A stretch of 64,000 bases of DNA, taken from NCBI GenBank assembly GCA_947044405.1, contig CAMRHE010000166.1, positions 2,171,501-2,235,500 on the forward strand, given 5' to 3'. The DNA comes from Leptodactylus fallax (lineage: Eukaryota > Chordata > Amphibia > Anura > Leptodactylidae). Below are positions 11,001 to 19,674 of the stretch, piece after piece (within the stretch, counting starts at the first letter, position 1; every line of letters begins with the position of its first letter). The notes under the pieces are model-generated. The model was not told where the DNA came from. It worked only from the letters and a program-made list of their open reading frames with translations, and did no database searches. The position numbers and the translations under genes were made by a program.

Positions 11001-12189
11001 TCTGGCTTTCTTGGATGATCCCACCCTGTAGCATCTTAGCTAACAGTTCTTTCACTTCCTGATACAACTGTGGAGGAATTTGTCGGTAGCGCTCTCTAAT
11101 TGGAGGGGTGTCTCCTGTGGGAATCTCATGGTAGATCCCTGTGGTACATCCAAAATCTTCAGCATACCGTGCAAAGGTGGCTTGGTTCTCCCACAACAGC
11201 TCATCTACCTTCTGCACACATTCCAGAGAACATGAACTTGCATCCATCTTCATCTGTTCTCGAATTGCACGGCCATTCCATTCAGAGGTGGGTTCCTCAT
11301 CTTCTCCCATGGACACAGTTACGGTCCACTCATCCCTTTCAGTCGGCTTCAGCTGCATTGGAGTTACTTTCCTTACTTCCTCCGGAGTCACATAGATGTT
11401 AGCCAGCAGCCTGCCTGGGGTCAGGTCCACACTCTGGTCCTGAGTGTTTACACATCGAAGTGGTACTCTTCCATTGCGAACTATTGCCAAGGAACGGGCC
11501 ACTAGCGGATCAACACCTCCTTCGGCTGCCTGCAGTGGTTCTACCAACACAGCTATGCCCTCTAGTTTCCGACAGGTGCCTACGGGCATAGACACTATTG
11601 TCTCCCGACTGGGTGGCAGTGTAACTTTTGTATGCAAAGGAACTGAAATTCGAGCCAGAGGACGCTGCGCATCCGAACTTTTCTGTAAGCCACATGTCCG
11701 GATCAGCCGCTGGAAAGCTGTTTGAGTAGGCCGATGGGTGGTGGTTTCTTTCCAATAACCGTGACCTTTCTTTTCAAAGAGGATTTGATCTAATTCTTTT
11801 AACACATTCATCCCCAAAATGACAGGGACCTTTACTTCATGTGACTCCTGTACCACCACAATGCCTTTCCTACCTAGATCTTGGCCACATACCCGGACAT
11901 TCATCCAGGCCACTCCCACGACCGGAACTGGTAACTGGTTAGCTGCGACCACTCGTACGAATGTATGGGGATCATATTTCACATGTTGCCGGAAGTACCG
12001 TTCATAACAGTCTCTACTCAAGGTCGTTACTTGGGAACCCGTGTCAATCATCCCGGTAACCGGAATACCCTCCATTTCCACCTGTATGACAGGACTTGCA
12101 GCGATCAGGTCATCATCAGGGCATTCTCCCCACATAGTCTCCTTGTCAGTCGCCCCTACTACACGCCCTTCAGCAGCAGGGGACTTCAG
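8047..12189 (-). CDS. pol: Gypsy (Ty3-type) retrotransposon pol polyprotein
   Basis: This is an uninterrupted pol frame, with 1362 codons from its first ATG at 12135. The frame is open upstream to 12204 and overlaps gag by 18 nt in the -1 frame, so it is probably made as a gag-pol fusion by frameshifting (see 12153-12195). Counting from that ATG, the domains in order are protease (DTGS, about residue 31), reverse transcriptase (catalytic YLDD, about 497-500), RNase H (TDAS, about 651), and integrase. The integrase shows its zinc-binding HHCC (about 904-942), then D in MIDY (969), D in HSDQG (1028) and E in GACERF (1064), and a C-terminal barrel region. No envelope gene follows; the stop lies at the polypurine tract. 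The order PR-RT-RH-IN places it in Ty3/gypsy. Absence of stops across 4 kb suggests a fairly recent insertion. Confidence 0.93.
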   Translation of the reverse strand: MKSPAAEGRVVGATDKETMWGECPDDDLIAASPVIQVEMEGIPVTGMIDTGSQVTTLSRDCYERYFRQHVKYDPHTFVRVVAANQLPVPVVGVAWMNVRVCGQDLGRKGIVVVQESHEVKVPVILGMNVLKELDQILFEKKGHGYWKETTTHRPTQTAFQRLIRTCGLQKSSDAQRPLARISVPLHTKVTLPPSRETIVSMPVGTCRKLEGIAVLVEPLQAAEGGVDPLVARSLAIVRNGRVPLRCVNTQDQSVDLTPGRLLANIYVTPEEVRKVTPMQLKPTERDEWTVTVSMGEDEEPTSEWNGRAIREQMKMDASSCSLECVQKVDELLWENQATFARYAEDFGCTTGIYHEIPTGDTPPIRERYRQIPPQLYQEVKELLAKMLQGGIIQESQSPWAAPVVLVRKKDGSIRFCVDYRKLNACTVRDSYPLPRIEESLSALGRARYFSSLDLASGYWQVPMATKDKEKTAFILPMGLYEFNRMPFGLTNAPGTFQRLMEKCLGDFNFEFTLIYLDDIIVYSATFEDHLHQLGQVFRRLREHGLKLKPSKCRLFQSEIDYLGHRVSGEGVRPSRDKIAAVQDWPIPTTLREVRAFLGVAGYYRRFIKDFAKVAAPLNALLRGTSGGPKNRSVKWGPEQEQAFQALKDALTTAPILAYADYHLPFQLYTDASLYGLGAVLSQLQDGQERVIAYGSRSLRDSERNPENYSSFKLELLALVWAMTEKFSEYLTGAEVLVLTDNNPLAHLENAKLGALEQRWIARMTKFNYRIKYRSETENQNADGLSRVTAQTPTEDVDHELEHVEVPDFSRFSQALTATNQFEMEGTEMAPFFGPSRQEWAQIQQTHEGLAQMIKCVEKGQKPCREERERLTREILSVLSQWEKLEMKNGVLCRKVYLPSEIDIRYQIVVPSELARSLAVEAHNKNGHFGHEKTFRWLQRLIYCPGLRQMVEEVCRSCRTCEIHKAIEQRAPLQTIVTQEPLEIVMIDYLMVGPSNSGHQYCLVMVDHFTKFAVVTATKDQTAESAARALCQDFIRVYGCPKRIHSDQGACFEGHVMKEVQRIYGIKKSHTTPYHPQGNGACERFNRTLLQMLRTLEEDKKLQWPQFLSEMVWAYNNQVHSTTGYSPYTLLFGRSGRSIGELQLNDVDGFPPRDPTSWVRAHRQRLETIHRLVRQRLQEHPHPDKTPVQEAPLQPGDLVLVRVKKPQGKLESRWEALPYRVVGRKYANGPVYQVQKEGTDCVRVLHRNMLRLCHSEGTNHDGLANVNELPQSENGGAEWASDEEDDCWPIPAPGDVPPVTTVSPACAPSGAESAGPSQPIAAAPHNIPPVLRRTTRPNAGIPPVRYAQDEFVWPAIHRYTTTLCIKVQPSGYTVIGRDCQS

Positions 12190-12195
12190 TTTAAC
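12153..12195 (-). promoter_or_regulatory. Programmed -1 ribosomal frameshift signal (gag/pol)
   Basis: On the minus strand the last two gag codons plus the preceding base form GTTAAAC (12195-12189), read G-TTA-AAC in the gag frame directly before the TGA stop (12188-12186). A 6-nt spacer follows (12188-12183). Then comes an 8-bp stem, cccctgct (12182-12175) with agtagggg (12160-12153), including one G-T pair and a 14-nt loop. Pol lies in the -1 frame and the two frames overlap by only 18 nt. GUUAAAC is an established -1 slippery site in other systems; its use here is an inference. Confidence 0.7.
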
Positions 12196-13211
12196 GGCGG
12201 TCTCTCATAAGTTTGTCGCTGCTCTGGACATCTAGCAGCAACGTGGCCCATCCGTCCACACTCCCAGCAGCGTATCTCCCGTCGTTCTGGCCATCTGTTT
12301 GGGCCCCTTCGGTAAGCCCCTTCGATTTCTCCTGAGCACTGCACTAAATGATTTGGACCCCTTCGGTAGGTCCTATCCTCACCCCTCCAGCGGGGTGGTG
12401 GGTGATTCTTATTTTCTGGGTATGGACGGCTCACCCTTTCACCTCCAGTTTTCTGGAAGTCTGCAATTTTCATAGAATGTTCATCACAACGGGTGTGCAA
12501 GTGTTCCATTTGCTCTTGCAGTTTCTGCATTACTGTGAGAATTTCTTTAACCGTCCCCTTTTCTACTGTCTCTGAGCCAGAACTAGCCCCCTGTGACAAA
12601 GTAACTCCAACTGCGGTCTGCGGCCTCGGGACCATACTATTGGCACAGGAGATGGCCTCTACCTGTACATCATGGAATTTAGCATCAGTCTCTCGTCGTA
12701 TAAAATCCTGCATAGTCACAGTTAAACTGCCGTCACGTATCCCCAGGACAAACTGGTCACGGAGAGTCCGATCAGGGTTACAGAAGGCTGGCGAGCCCCC
12801 TCTTTCCTTCCTTTGAATATCTCGGAGCAGTTCTTGTAGGGCATTTGCATATTGGGGAAGGCTTTCATTCTCCTGTTGTACCCTCTGGAAGAACCGAGCC
12901 TGCAGAGACCCCAGCAATGCAGTTTCTCCATAAATGGTTTCTAGAATCTGGACTACTTGCTCAAATGTCTGCCTTTGTTCAAATGGCCTCAGTATCACCG
13001 TGGTCTTAGCATCCCCTTGTAATGTCAATATTGCTAGCTCTACTAGTACTTCTGGTGCGGTCTGGTACATTCGCTGTATCATTCGTATCTGTTCCACCCA
13101 CATACTCACTGACATATTATTGCCATCAAATTTAGCTAACTGACTCATTATAGCCCCTGCTGGCATTCTTCCTCCAGCACCATTCTCCCGAACGGGTGCG
13201 TCACCGTCCAT
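12186..13211 (-). CDS. gag: Gypsy retrotransposon gag
   Basis: The frame is open from at least 13313 to the stop at 12186. I place the start at the ATG at 13211-13209 (MDGDAPVREN), because the upstream part overlaps the primer-binding site and LTR end; this gives about 341 residues. The middle shows a retrotransposon gag pattern (WVEQIRMIQ, LQARFFQRVQQENESLPQYANAL). The C-terminus has one CCHC zinc knuckle (CWECGRMGHVAARC) that binds RNA, after a basic stretch. It forms the particle in which reverse transcription takes place. The final codons overlap the frameshift signal leading to pol. Confidence 0.9.
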   Translation of the reverse strand: MDGDAPVRENGAGGRMPAGAIMSQLAKFDGNNMSVSMWVEQIRMIQRMYQTAPEVLVELAILTLQGDAKTTVILRPFEQRQTFEQVVQILETIYGETALLGSLQARFFQRVQQENESLPQYANALQELLRDIQRKERGGSPAFCNPDRTLRDQFVLGIRDGSLTVTMQDFIRRETDAKFHDVQVEAISCANSMVPRPQTAVGVTLSQGASSGSETVEKGTVKEILTVMQKLQEQMEHLHTRCDEHSMKIADFQKTGGERVSRPYPENKNHPPPRWRGEDRTYRRGPNHLVQCSGEIEGAYRRGPNRWPERREIRCWECGRMGHVAARCPEQRQTYERPPLN

Positions 13212-13223
13212 TCTGGTAAGCGG

Positions 13224-13241
13224 ATCCTGCCGACTACGCCA
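13224..13241 (-). other. Primer-binding site of the gypsy element
   Basis: On the minus strand TGGCGTAGTCGGCAGGAT starts 3 nt after the inferred LTR end (...TTCACA at 13245). It begins with TGG, complementary to the CCA end of a tRNA, as expected for minus-strand priming. I could not match the 18 bases confidently to one tRNA species. Confidence 0.6.
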
Positions 13242-13244
13242 ATT

Positions 13245-13902
13245 TGTGAACCGAGAGCAAGGCAGGTGGTTTGGACTCCGCAACCAGAAATGAACGCACA
13301 CGCGGTAGTTCAAGAAAAAAAAATATATTTACTATAAGTTAATAAAGGCTAGTTAAAGGTAAAATGACAGGGCTAAAGACAAGCAAAATATACAATATAG
13401 CATGAACAATTTCAAGGCAAATTCTGCAATGGTTTCTACTTTTACTCTGTCCACTTCTGCAGTATGGACACTGAATGAACAATATACTCAAAACTATCCC
13501 TAACTGACCCTGACTTCACATTTGGGTGCACCCCCTTTTCCCCAGTGGTCCAGGTGGACCGCTTACAGTCTGTAGAAGCGCGCGGTGGGGCCCAAAGTCG
13601 TTCCTTTCTTTTATAGCGAAACGTCCTGGCTCCTCACGGTTATCAGGATCTTGGGAGAAATGAGGCCCCTTTTTACGGGGGAACCCAAGGGGGGTTGTGT
13701 TTCCCAACGGGGGTTTCCCCCGGGGGCGGGTGGGCGGGGGGCGGGCCCTTTCCTGGGGGGGGGGGTTGGGGGGGGGGTGGGTGGGGGGGGTCTTTTCTTT
13801 ATCCGCCGCTGTGTTTTTTTTTTTTTTTTTTCTTTTTTCATGTTTTTTTGTTTTTTTTTTTGTTCCTCCGGTGTGGTTTTTTTTTTTTTTTTTGTTTTCT
13901 TT

Positions 13903-13937
<35 letters not shown>

Positions 13938-14013
13938 TGTGTGGTGTTTTTTTTTTGTTGGGTTGGTTCTTCCTCTTTTTTTTTTATTTCTCTTTTTTTG
14001 TTTGGTGTTTTTT

Positions 14014-14045
<32 letters not shown>

Positions 14046-14215
14046 TTTTTTTTTGTGGGGGGGGGGGGTGGTGGTGGGGGGGGGGGGGGTGAAGTTTGTT
14101 TTGTTTTTTTTTTTAGTTTTTTTTTTTTTTGTAGAAAAGGAAAAGAATAAAAAAAAAAATTAAAATTTATAAAGAAAGGGAATGAAGCTTAGGACAACAT
14201 TGGCTGTCTCTTACA
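13245..14215 (-). repeat. Gypsy element 5' LTR (right copy), half corrupted
   Basis: Bounded on the minus strand by TGTAAGAG (14215) and ...TTCACA (13245), about 971 bp. It matches the left LTR at 13323-13662 and 14181-14215. The part between is homopolymer noise of almost exactly the expected length. Five bases outside it (14216-14220, actgg) are the potential target duplication, but the left flank is unreadable, so this cannot be checked. Confidence 0.75.
13663..14180. other. Homopolymer-noise stretch inside the right LTR, probable artefact
   Basis: Where the left LTR reads normal sequence (about 7477-7997), this copy decays progressively. The first bases still align (cctctttaac against ccccttttta), then runs of g and t take over. 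The distance between good flanks is within 3 nt of the left LTR, so the bases appear miscalled and not inserted. Poly-F and poly-G frames here are not genes. Confidence 0.85.
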
Positions 14216-15599
14216 ACTGGTTTCCTGCAAGGAGATAAAAGTTGGGAGTTAAAAACCTGTCGTTTCAATTGACTTTCCAGGAAAAGCTGTTGTGTGTGTA
14301 CATGAGGAATAACACTGTTTTTGGTCATTATATGACTTATATTCTGCAATTTTAGCAGTTTTCCTAGCTGCATATAGGGATTGTAATTTTGTCTGAGTAT
14401 GTACAGGAGAATCTGCCATATGTAGAATCTGCTATGACCCCAGAAATTTGCAGGACTTATAAAGAAAAGTACTGACTGGTACTGATATGAATAAAGTGTC
14501 TTTCTTCTCTTATCTCCTGTAATACCTGCTCAGTTCTCCTTCCCTCTCCATAGATTTCTGTAGATGAGTCATGTGACATGCAGAACACCTTGAGATGGAT
14601 ATAGCAGGGGTTTTCAAAGTGAAAGTCATTTTAGCAAGGAAAGGGGAGCAAGGTAAACAACCTGCTAAAAGCAGAAAGGGGCCTTTCTTTCATATAAGAT
14701 ATGTAACTAAGTTTCTTATCACCTGTAATATTTATGCATAGTTTGTTGAAACAACAGTGCCTATTAAATACTATACTAGATGTTAAATCTGCATTTGGTA
14801 GCTGTACATGGGTAAAATACAATATTTTTATTAAACCACTTGATGCTAGGTTCACACTGCGTCACCGCAGCAGGAGACTCGAACATTGGAGAGGTGAACC
14901 GCTAAAACAGTGGTTACACACGGAGCCCAGAAGACTCTATTAACTATAATAGGGTCCGTCGGGTGTCTGTCATTTTTAAACTGAAACCAGCAGGAAAAAA
15001 AAAGTTCTCCATGCAGGACTTTTTCCTCTGCCGGTTTTCGGTGGACATTGTGACATAGCCTGAGTTAAAGATAAAAGTCTATTAAATCACATTTTGATTT
15101 CTTTGTTGTGATTGTGTACAGGGGCTAAATTATGAATATACTTATGGACCTGACTGAAATACCACTGTAATATTATTACTAATGTTCATTCATTTTCATA
15201 TAAAATTTCTAAATTTAACAGGAGAACAAGTCCTTAATTCACTCTGGTTTCCCAGCAACAATATTGCTTGTATAGAAATAAAATTCACTTAAAAATATGT
15301 TCCTGCCTTGACCAGGAGCTTTTGGTTTTATATTACTTATCTTTATGAAAAAACAACAATAATCAGCAGCTAAAGTGCTTCCAAAATACATCAGGCATTT
15401 TATGTTCCAAGAGGCTTGCTAGGCAGTGCAAATGCATACAAAGTAACAAAACATGTACAAGCCTCATGTTACATTGATCTCATTAAAACAAAGATATGTA
15501 TTATTTCCTTTCCATATTCAGTTATCTTTTCATACAACTAATTAATTGAATAATACACAGAGAGAACAGTTTATTGAATATAAAAAAAAAATAATTATG
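14216..15599. other. Intronic sequence, no gene
   Basis: AT-rich with no supported ORF. A stretch at about 14840-15065 starting near tgctaggttcacactgcg and ending catagcctga looks like a short interspersed element, but no target duplication was identified. Confidence 0.4.
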
Positions 15600-16185
15600 C
15601 TCTTTCCCAAACCATTCTTTGTCTTCAAAAAGCAGTCATCTCTTATCAAAGTTACATAGGTAATATGGTTGAAAAAAAATACATCAACCTATAATAACAA
15701 ATACCTCATATAAAAGACAAAACTCCTACCCAATTTCAAATTTAGCATAATAAATCCCTGAATCAACCATTCAGCGCCAAAAATCTAGTACATAATTTGT
15801 AATTCTAACATGAGTTATAACCCTTTCATTAGTAATTAGATAAGTTACTTGCCCTTTTCTAAATTCTGACATAGTATCTGCCATTACTACCTCCTGGGGT
15901 AGGGCATTCCATAATTTGGTTACTCTAACTGTGAAGAACCCTTTCCTATGTATATGCCTAAGCCACCTTTCATTACCTATGAGGAATGCGCCTTGGACCT
16001 TTTAACACTTTTGGGAGACAATAAATTGTGTGACAGTTCTTACTGTCCAAGTATATATTTGTACATATAAATCAGATGACCTCTGAGGAATCTCTTTTTC
16101 CAAGCTGAACAAGCTCAATTTTTCTAGCATTTCATTATAAGTGGTCCCATTCATTTCATGGTGTATTCAAGAACTACAAATTATG
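15600..16185 (-). mobile_element. CR1-like LINE, ORF2 C-terminus and 3' end (decayed)
   Basis: The minus-strand translation, with stops, reads LFSLEKE, then RKGFFTVRVTKLWNALPQEVV and EFRKG. This is the C-terminal pattern of CR1-clade ORF2 proteins (FF..R....WN.LP..VV....FK). It is followed by a 3' part with ttttcaacca and actatgtaact-like sequence (near 15655-15690). It is a short inactive fragment; the clade call rests on this one conserved block. Confidence 0.55.
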
Positions 16186-17744
16186 AAGAGTATCCCATTT
16201 TTTGGCCGCATTTGTGGTGGAGACCATTGAAGGGAATTATACAGGATGCGTGATTGCGGACAACATACTGATGAAATGTGGACATGTTTTTGTGCAGAGT
16301 GCAGATCAGAATTTGCGGACCGTAAATCCACTACGGTAGTGTGTAGGAGGCCAAAGAGAGCTGTCTACTGAATAAGCATTTGGCCAAAAGCTAGTTGAGG
16401 CATTCAACTCACTTCATACATGTGCCACTTGCCCCAGTATGGGTTCTCAGTTTTTCTTCCTTAGGGATAGGGATCCAACTGACAACGACAAACTCCTTTT
16501 CCAAAACACCTTTATAAATATCAAGTTGTCAGTGGCCCCTTTCAAAGTCAGTTTAGTACTCATAAGACATCAGCTTTATCTTGGCAATAACTAATTCTTT
16601 GTCATTGCTGGACAGTGAAATTTGTCTCTTTTCCTTTTTTACATATTATATCTAGTTCTTTATTCCAATTATTATTATTCTTTATACCAATTAAGCCCTT
16701 CCTGATACTTGTCTTTACTGAGGAAGATGGAAAAGAAAACATGCCCTTCTCAGCGTCTAATCCTGTACCCTATGTGGGTGATGCTGAAATCATTTTCTTA
16801 AACTCAACATAATCATATGTTCACATCATTTTTGCTCCACAGTGCACAACATATAAGTGAAATCCCAAAAAAGTGTCAGAATTGCATTTTATTCCCATTC
16901 TACCACACATTTTTTTTTACAGTTTCTCAGTACATTATATGATCATTAAAATGTAACTTGTCCTTCACAAATTAATCCCTCATATGCCTATGTTGATGGA
17001 ATAATGAAAGTTATGGATCTTGGAAGACAGGGAATAAAAAACAAGGGGCTAATAATTATTAAGTATTATTGTTCTAGAATGTGATTCTTCTCCACCTCCA
17101 ATTTACTAGCCAAACTGCATGCAAAAACATAGTCCCATAATAATGAAACTCATTTTTATAATAAGATGTGGTTTATAAATAATACCAAACATACACATTA
17201 ATACTTATTTTTCCTGACTTGTTTAAATAGTTTCCCCGACTGGATCAAACAAATTAATTATCTAAAACATACCATGTGTTATATATTCCTTTATCACAAT
17301 AGGATTCATGATTTTTCTTTGACTCCTTAAGTACACAGCCAATTTTAAGTACACAGCTGTCAAGAGCAGCTATTGTGGACACACTGTGCCACTTAGCCGG
17401 TTTGACCTAGTGCCACTTCCAAGAGTGTTGTCTAAGTAGTCACCCTGGTATTCATTCTTTAAGCCCCATAGATGTATCTGGACTTTGCTGCAGGAAAACC
17501 ACAAGGTTGCTACCTCTTGGAGTATCCTAATATAGGTGGCAGCTGGCCAAGGGCCAGAAAGCAGCCAATCCAAAGCTGCAGGGGTCAGGCAACAGATTGG
17601 TCAAGTAAAAGCTGAGGCCAAGAGCTGGCAGAATACTTTCAGAGTTGTAAACATGCAGAAGGTCAGGACAGGCAACACAGGTTCAAAGGTGAGGCTTGGG
17701 AGGTCAACAAAATCAGGTCAGGATCAAAGACAAATTGGAACCTA
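16186..17744. other. Intronic sequence, no gene
   Basis: No coding region is supported. About 16190-16350 (gcggaccg, ggtagtgtgtaggagg) and about 17560-17740 (several aggtcag/ggcaac stretches) look like decayed repeats, without recognisable ends. Confidence 0.35.
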
Positions 17745-19519
17745 CAGTGGGGGAAAAAAAGTATTGTCCAAGTTCTCCCACTTGAAAATATGAGAGAGGC
17801 CTGTAATTGACATCATAGGTAGATCTCAACTATGAGAGACAAAATGAGAAAACATATCTAGAAAATCACATTGTCTGATTTTTTAAGAATTTATTTGCAA
17901 ATTATGGTGGAAAATAAGTATTTGGTCACCTACAAACAAGCAAGATTTCTGGCTCTCACAGACCTGTAACTTCTTCTTTAAGAGGCTCCTCTGTCCTCCA
18001 CTCATTACCTGTAGTAATGACACCTGTTTGACATTGTTATCAGTATAAAAGACACCTGTCCACAACCTCAAACAGTCACACTCCAAACTCCACTATGGTG
18101 AAGACCAAAGAGCTGTGGAAGGACACCAGAAACAAAATTATAGACCTGCACCAGGCTGGGAAGACTGAATCTGCAATAGGCAAGCAAACTGGTGTGAAGA
18201 AATCAACTGTGGGTGCAATAATTAGAAAATGGAAGACATACAAGACCACTGATAATCAGGGGCTCCACACAAGATCTCAGCCCGTGGGGTCAAAATGATC
18301 ACAAGAACGGTGAGCAAAAATCCCAGAACCACACGGGGGGACCTAGTGAATGACCTGCAGAAAGCTGGGACTAACGTAACAAAGGCTACCGTCAGTAACA
18401 CACTACGCCGCCAGGGACTCAGATCCTGCAGTGCCAGACGTGTCCCGCTGCTTAAGCCAGTACATATCCGGGCCCGTCTGAAGTTTGCTAGAGAGCATTT
18501 CGATGTTCCAGAAGAGTATTGGGAGAATGTCATATGGTCAGATGAAACCAAAGTAGAACTGTTTGGTAAACACAACTCGTGTTTGGAGGAGAGTGAATGC
18601 TGAGTTGCATCCAAAGAACACCATACCTACTGTGAAGCTTGGGGGTGGCAACATCATGCTTTGGGGCTGTTTCTCTGCAAAGGGACCAGGACGACTGATC
18701 CATGTACATGAAATAATGAATGGGGCCATGTATCGTGAGATTTTGAGTGCAAACCTCCTTCCATCAACAAGGGCATTGAAGATGAAATGTGGCTGGGTCT
18801 TTCAGCATGACAATGGTCCCAAGCACACCGCCAGGGCAACGAAGGAGTAGCTTCGTAAGAAGCATTTCAAGGTCCTGGAGTGGCCTAGCCAGTCTCCATA
18901 TCTCAACCCTATAGAAAACCTTTGAAGGGAGTTGAAAGTCCGTGTTGCCCAGCGACAGCCGCAAAACATCACTGCTCTAGAAGAGATCTGCATGGAGGAA
19001 TGGGCCAACATACTAGCAACAGTGTGTGCCAACCTTGTGAAGACTTACAGAAAACGTTTGACCTCTGTCATTGCCAACAAAGGATATATAACAAAGTATT
19101 GAGATGAACTTTTGTTATTGACCAAATACTTATTTTCCACTATAATTTGCAAATAAATTCTTTAAAAATCAGACAATGTGATTTTCTGGATTTGTTTTAC
19201 ACACAGGTGGATTATATTTATCATCATCGGTCATTTAGGACAACATTGGATCATTCAGAGATCCTCACTGAACTTCTGGAGTGAGTTTGCTGCACTGAAA
19301 GTAAAGGGGCCGAATAATATTGCACGCCCCACTTTTCAGTTTTTTATTTTTTACAAAAGTTTAAATGAACCAATAAATTTCGTTCCACTTCACAATTGTG
19401 TCCCACTTGTTGTTGATCCTTCACCAAATAATTAAAATTTTATATCCTTATGTTTTAAGCCTGAAATGTGGCAAAAGGTTGAAAAGTTCAAGGTGGCCTA
19501 ATACTTTCACAAGGCACTG
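17745..19519 (+). mobile_element. Chimeric Tc1/mariner element with ends from two families
   Basis: TA dinucleotides flank both ends (17743-17744 and 19520-19521). The left end (cagtgggggaaaaaaagtat) and the body to about 19196 belong to the same family as 60736-62321. From about 19200 to 19519 the sequence instead matches the right end of the other Tc1 family at 24119-25751 (acacaggtggattatattta ... caaggcactg). The right inverted repeat of the first family is absent. It therefore looks like one element with mismatched termini, and not simple nesting. Confidence 0.8.
18095..19102 (+). pseudogene. Tc1 transposase, inactive (first family)
   Basis: It starts [14 protein letters not shown] with the paired helix-turn-helix DNA-binding domain ([23 protein letters not shown]). 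The reading frame breaks after about 68 codons, resumes from 18295 ([15 protein letters not shown]), and shifts again near 18580. The catalytic region shows [15 protein letters not shown] and, past an in-frame tag near 18847, PSQSPYLNPIENL. In that last motif the usual D is Y, and another stop follows. The DDE triad is thus broken and the gene is dead. Confidence 0.85.

Positions 19520-19562
<43 letters not shown>
19520..19562. repeat. TA microsatellite
   Basis: An almost pure (TA)n tract begins at the TA duplication of the chimeric Tc1 element, followed by a T-run. Confidence 0.8.
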
Positions 19563-19563
<1 letters not shown>

Positions 19564-19584
19564 TTTTTTACATAATAAACATCC

Positions 19585-19625
19585 CTTGAGGAAGCCACCA
19601 CAATAGTGGTGATATATGTGGGATT
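19585..19625 (+). ncRNA. Hammerhead-like relic, strongly decayed
   Basis: The order cttgagga, a stem ccacca/tagtggt with a short loop (about 19595-19610), then gatatatgtggg resembles the variant core CTGAGGA - stem II - GAAACATGTGGG seen in Penelope-type repeats. The GAAA block is replaced by ATAT, so no activity is expected. The call is tentative. Confidence 0.25.
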
Positions 19626-19674
19626 CTCACATTTTGTTTGGTTATACAACCCATCACCCCCCAGGTCTTCCATG

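Noticed and set aside
13212..13313. Upstream extension of gag to the first ATG at 13313
   Set aside because: It would run through the primer-binding site and LTR end, so the later ATG at 13211 is the better start.
13585..14163. Glycine/phenylalanine-rich open frames
   Set aside because: Same cause: corrupted base calls in the right LTR.
17745..19519. Simple nesting of one Tc1 in another
   Set aside because: Nesting requires the inner element's right end and the outer element's left part; both are missing.
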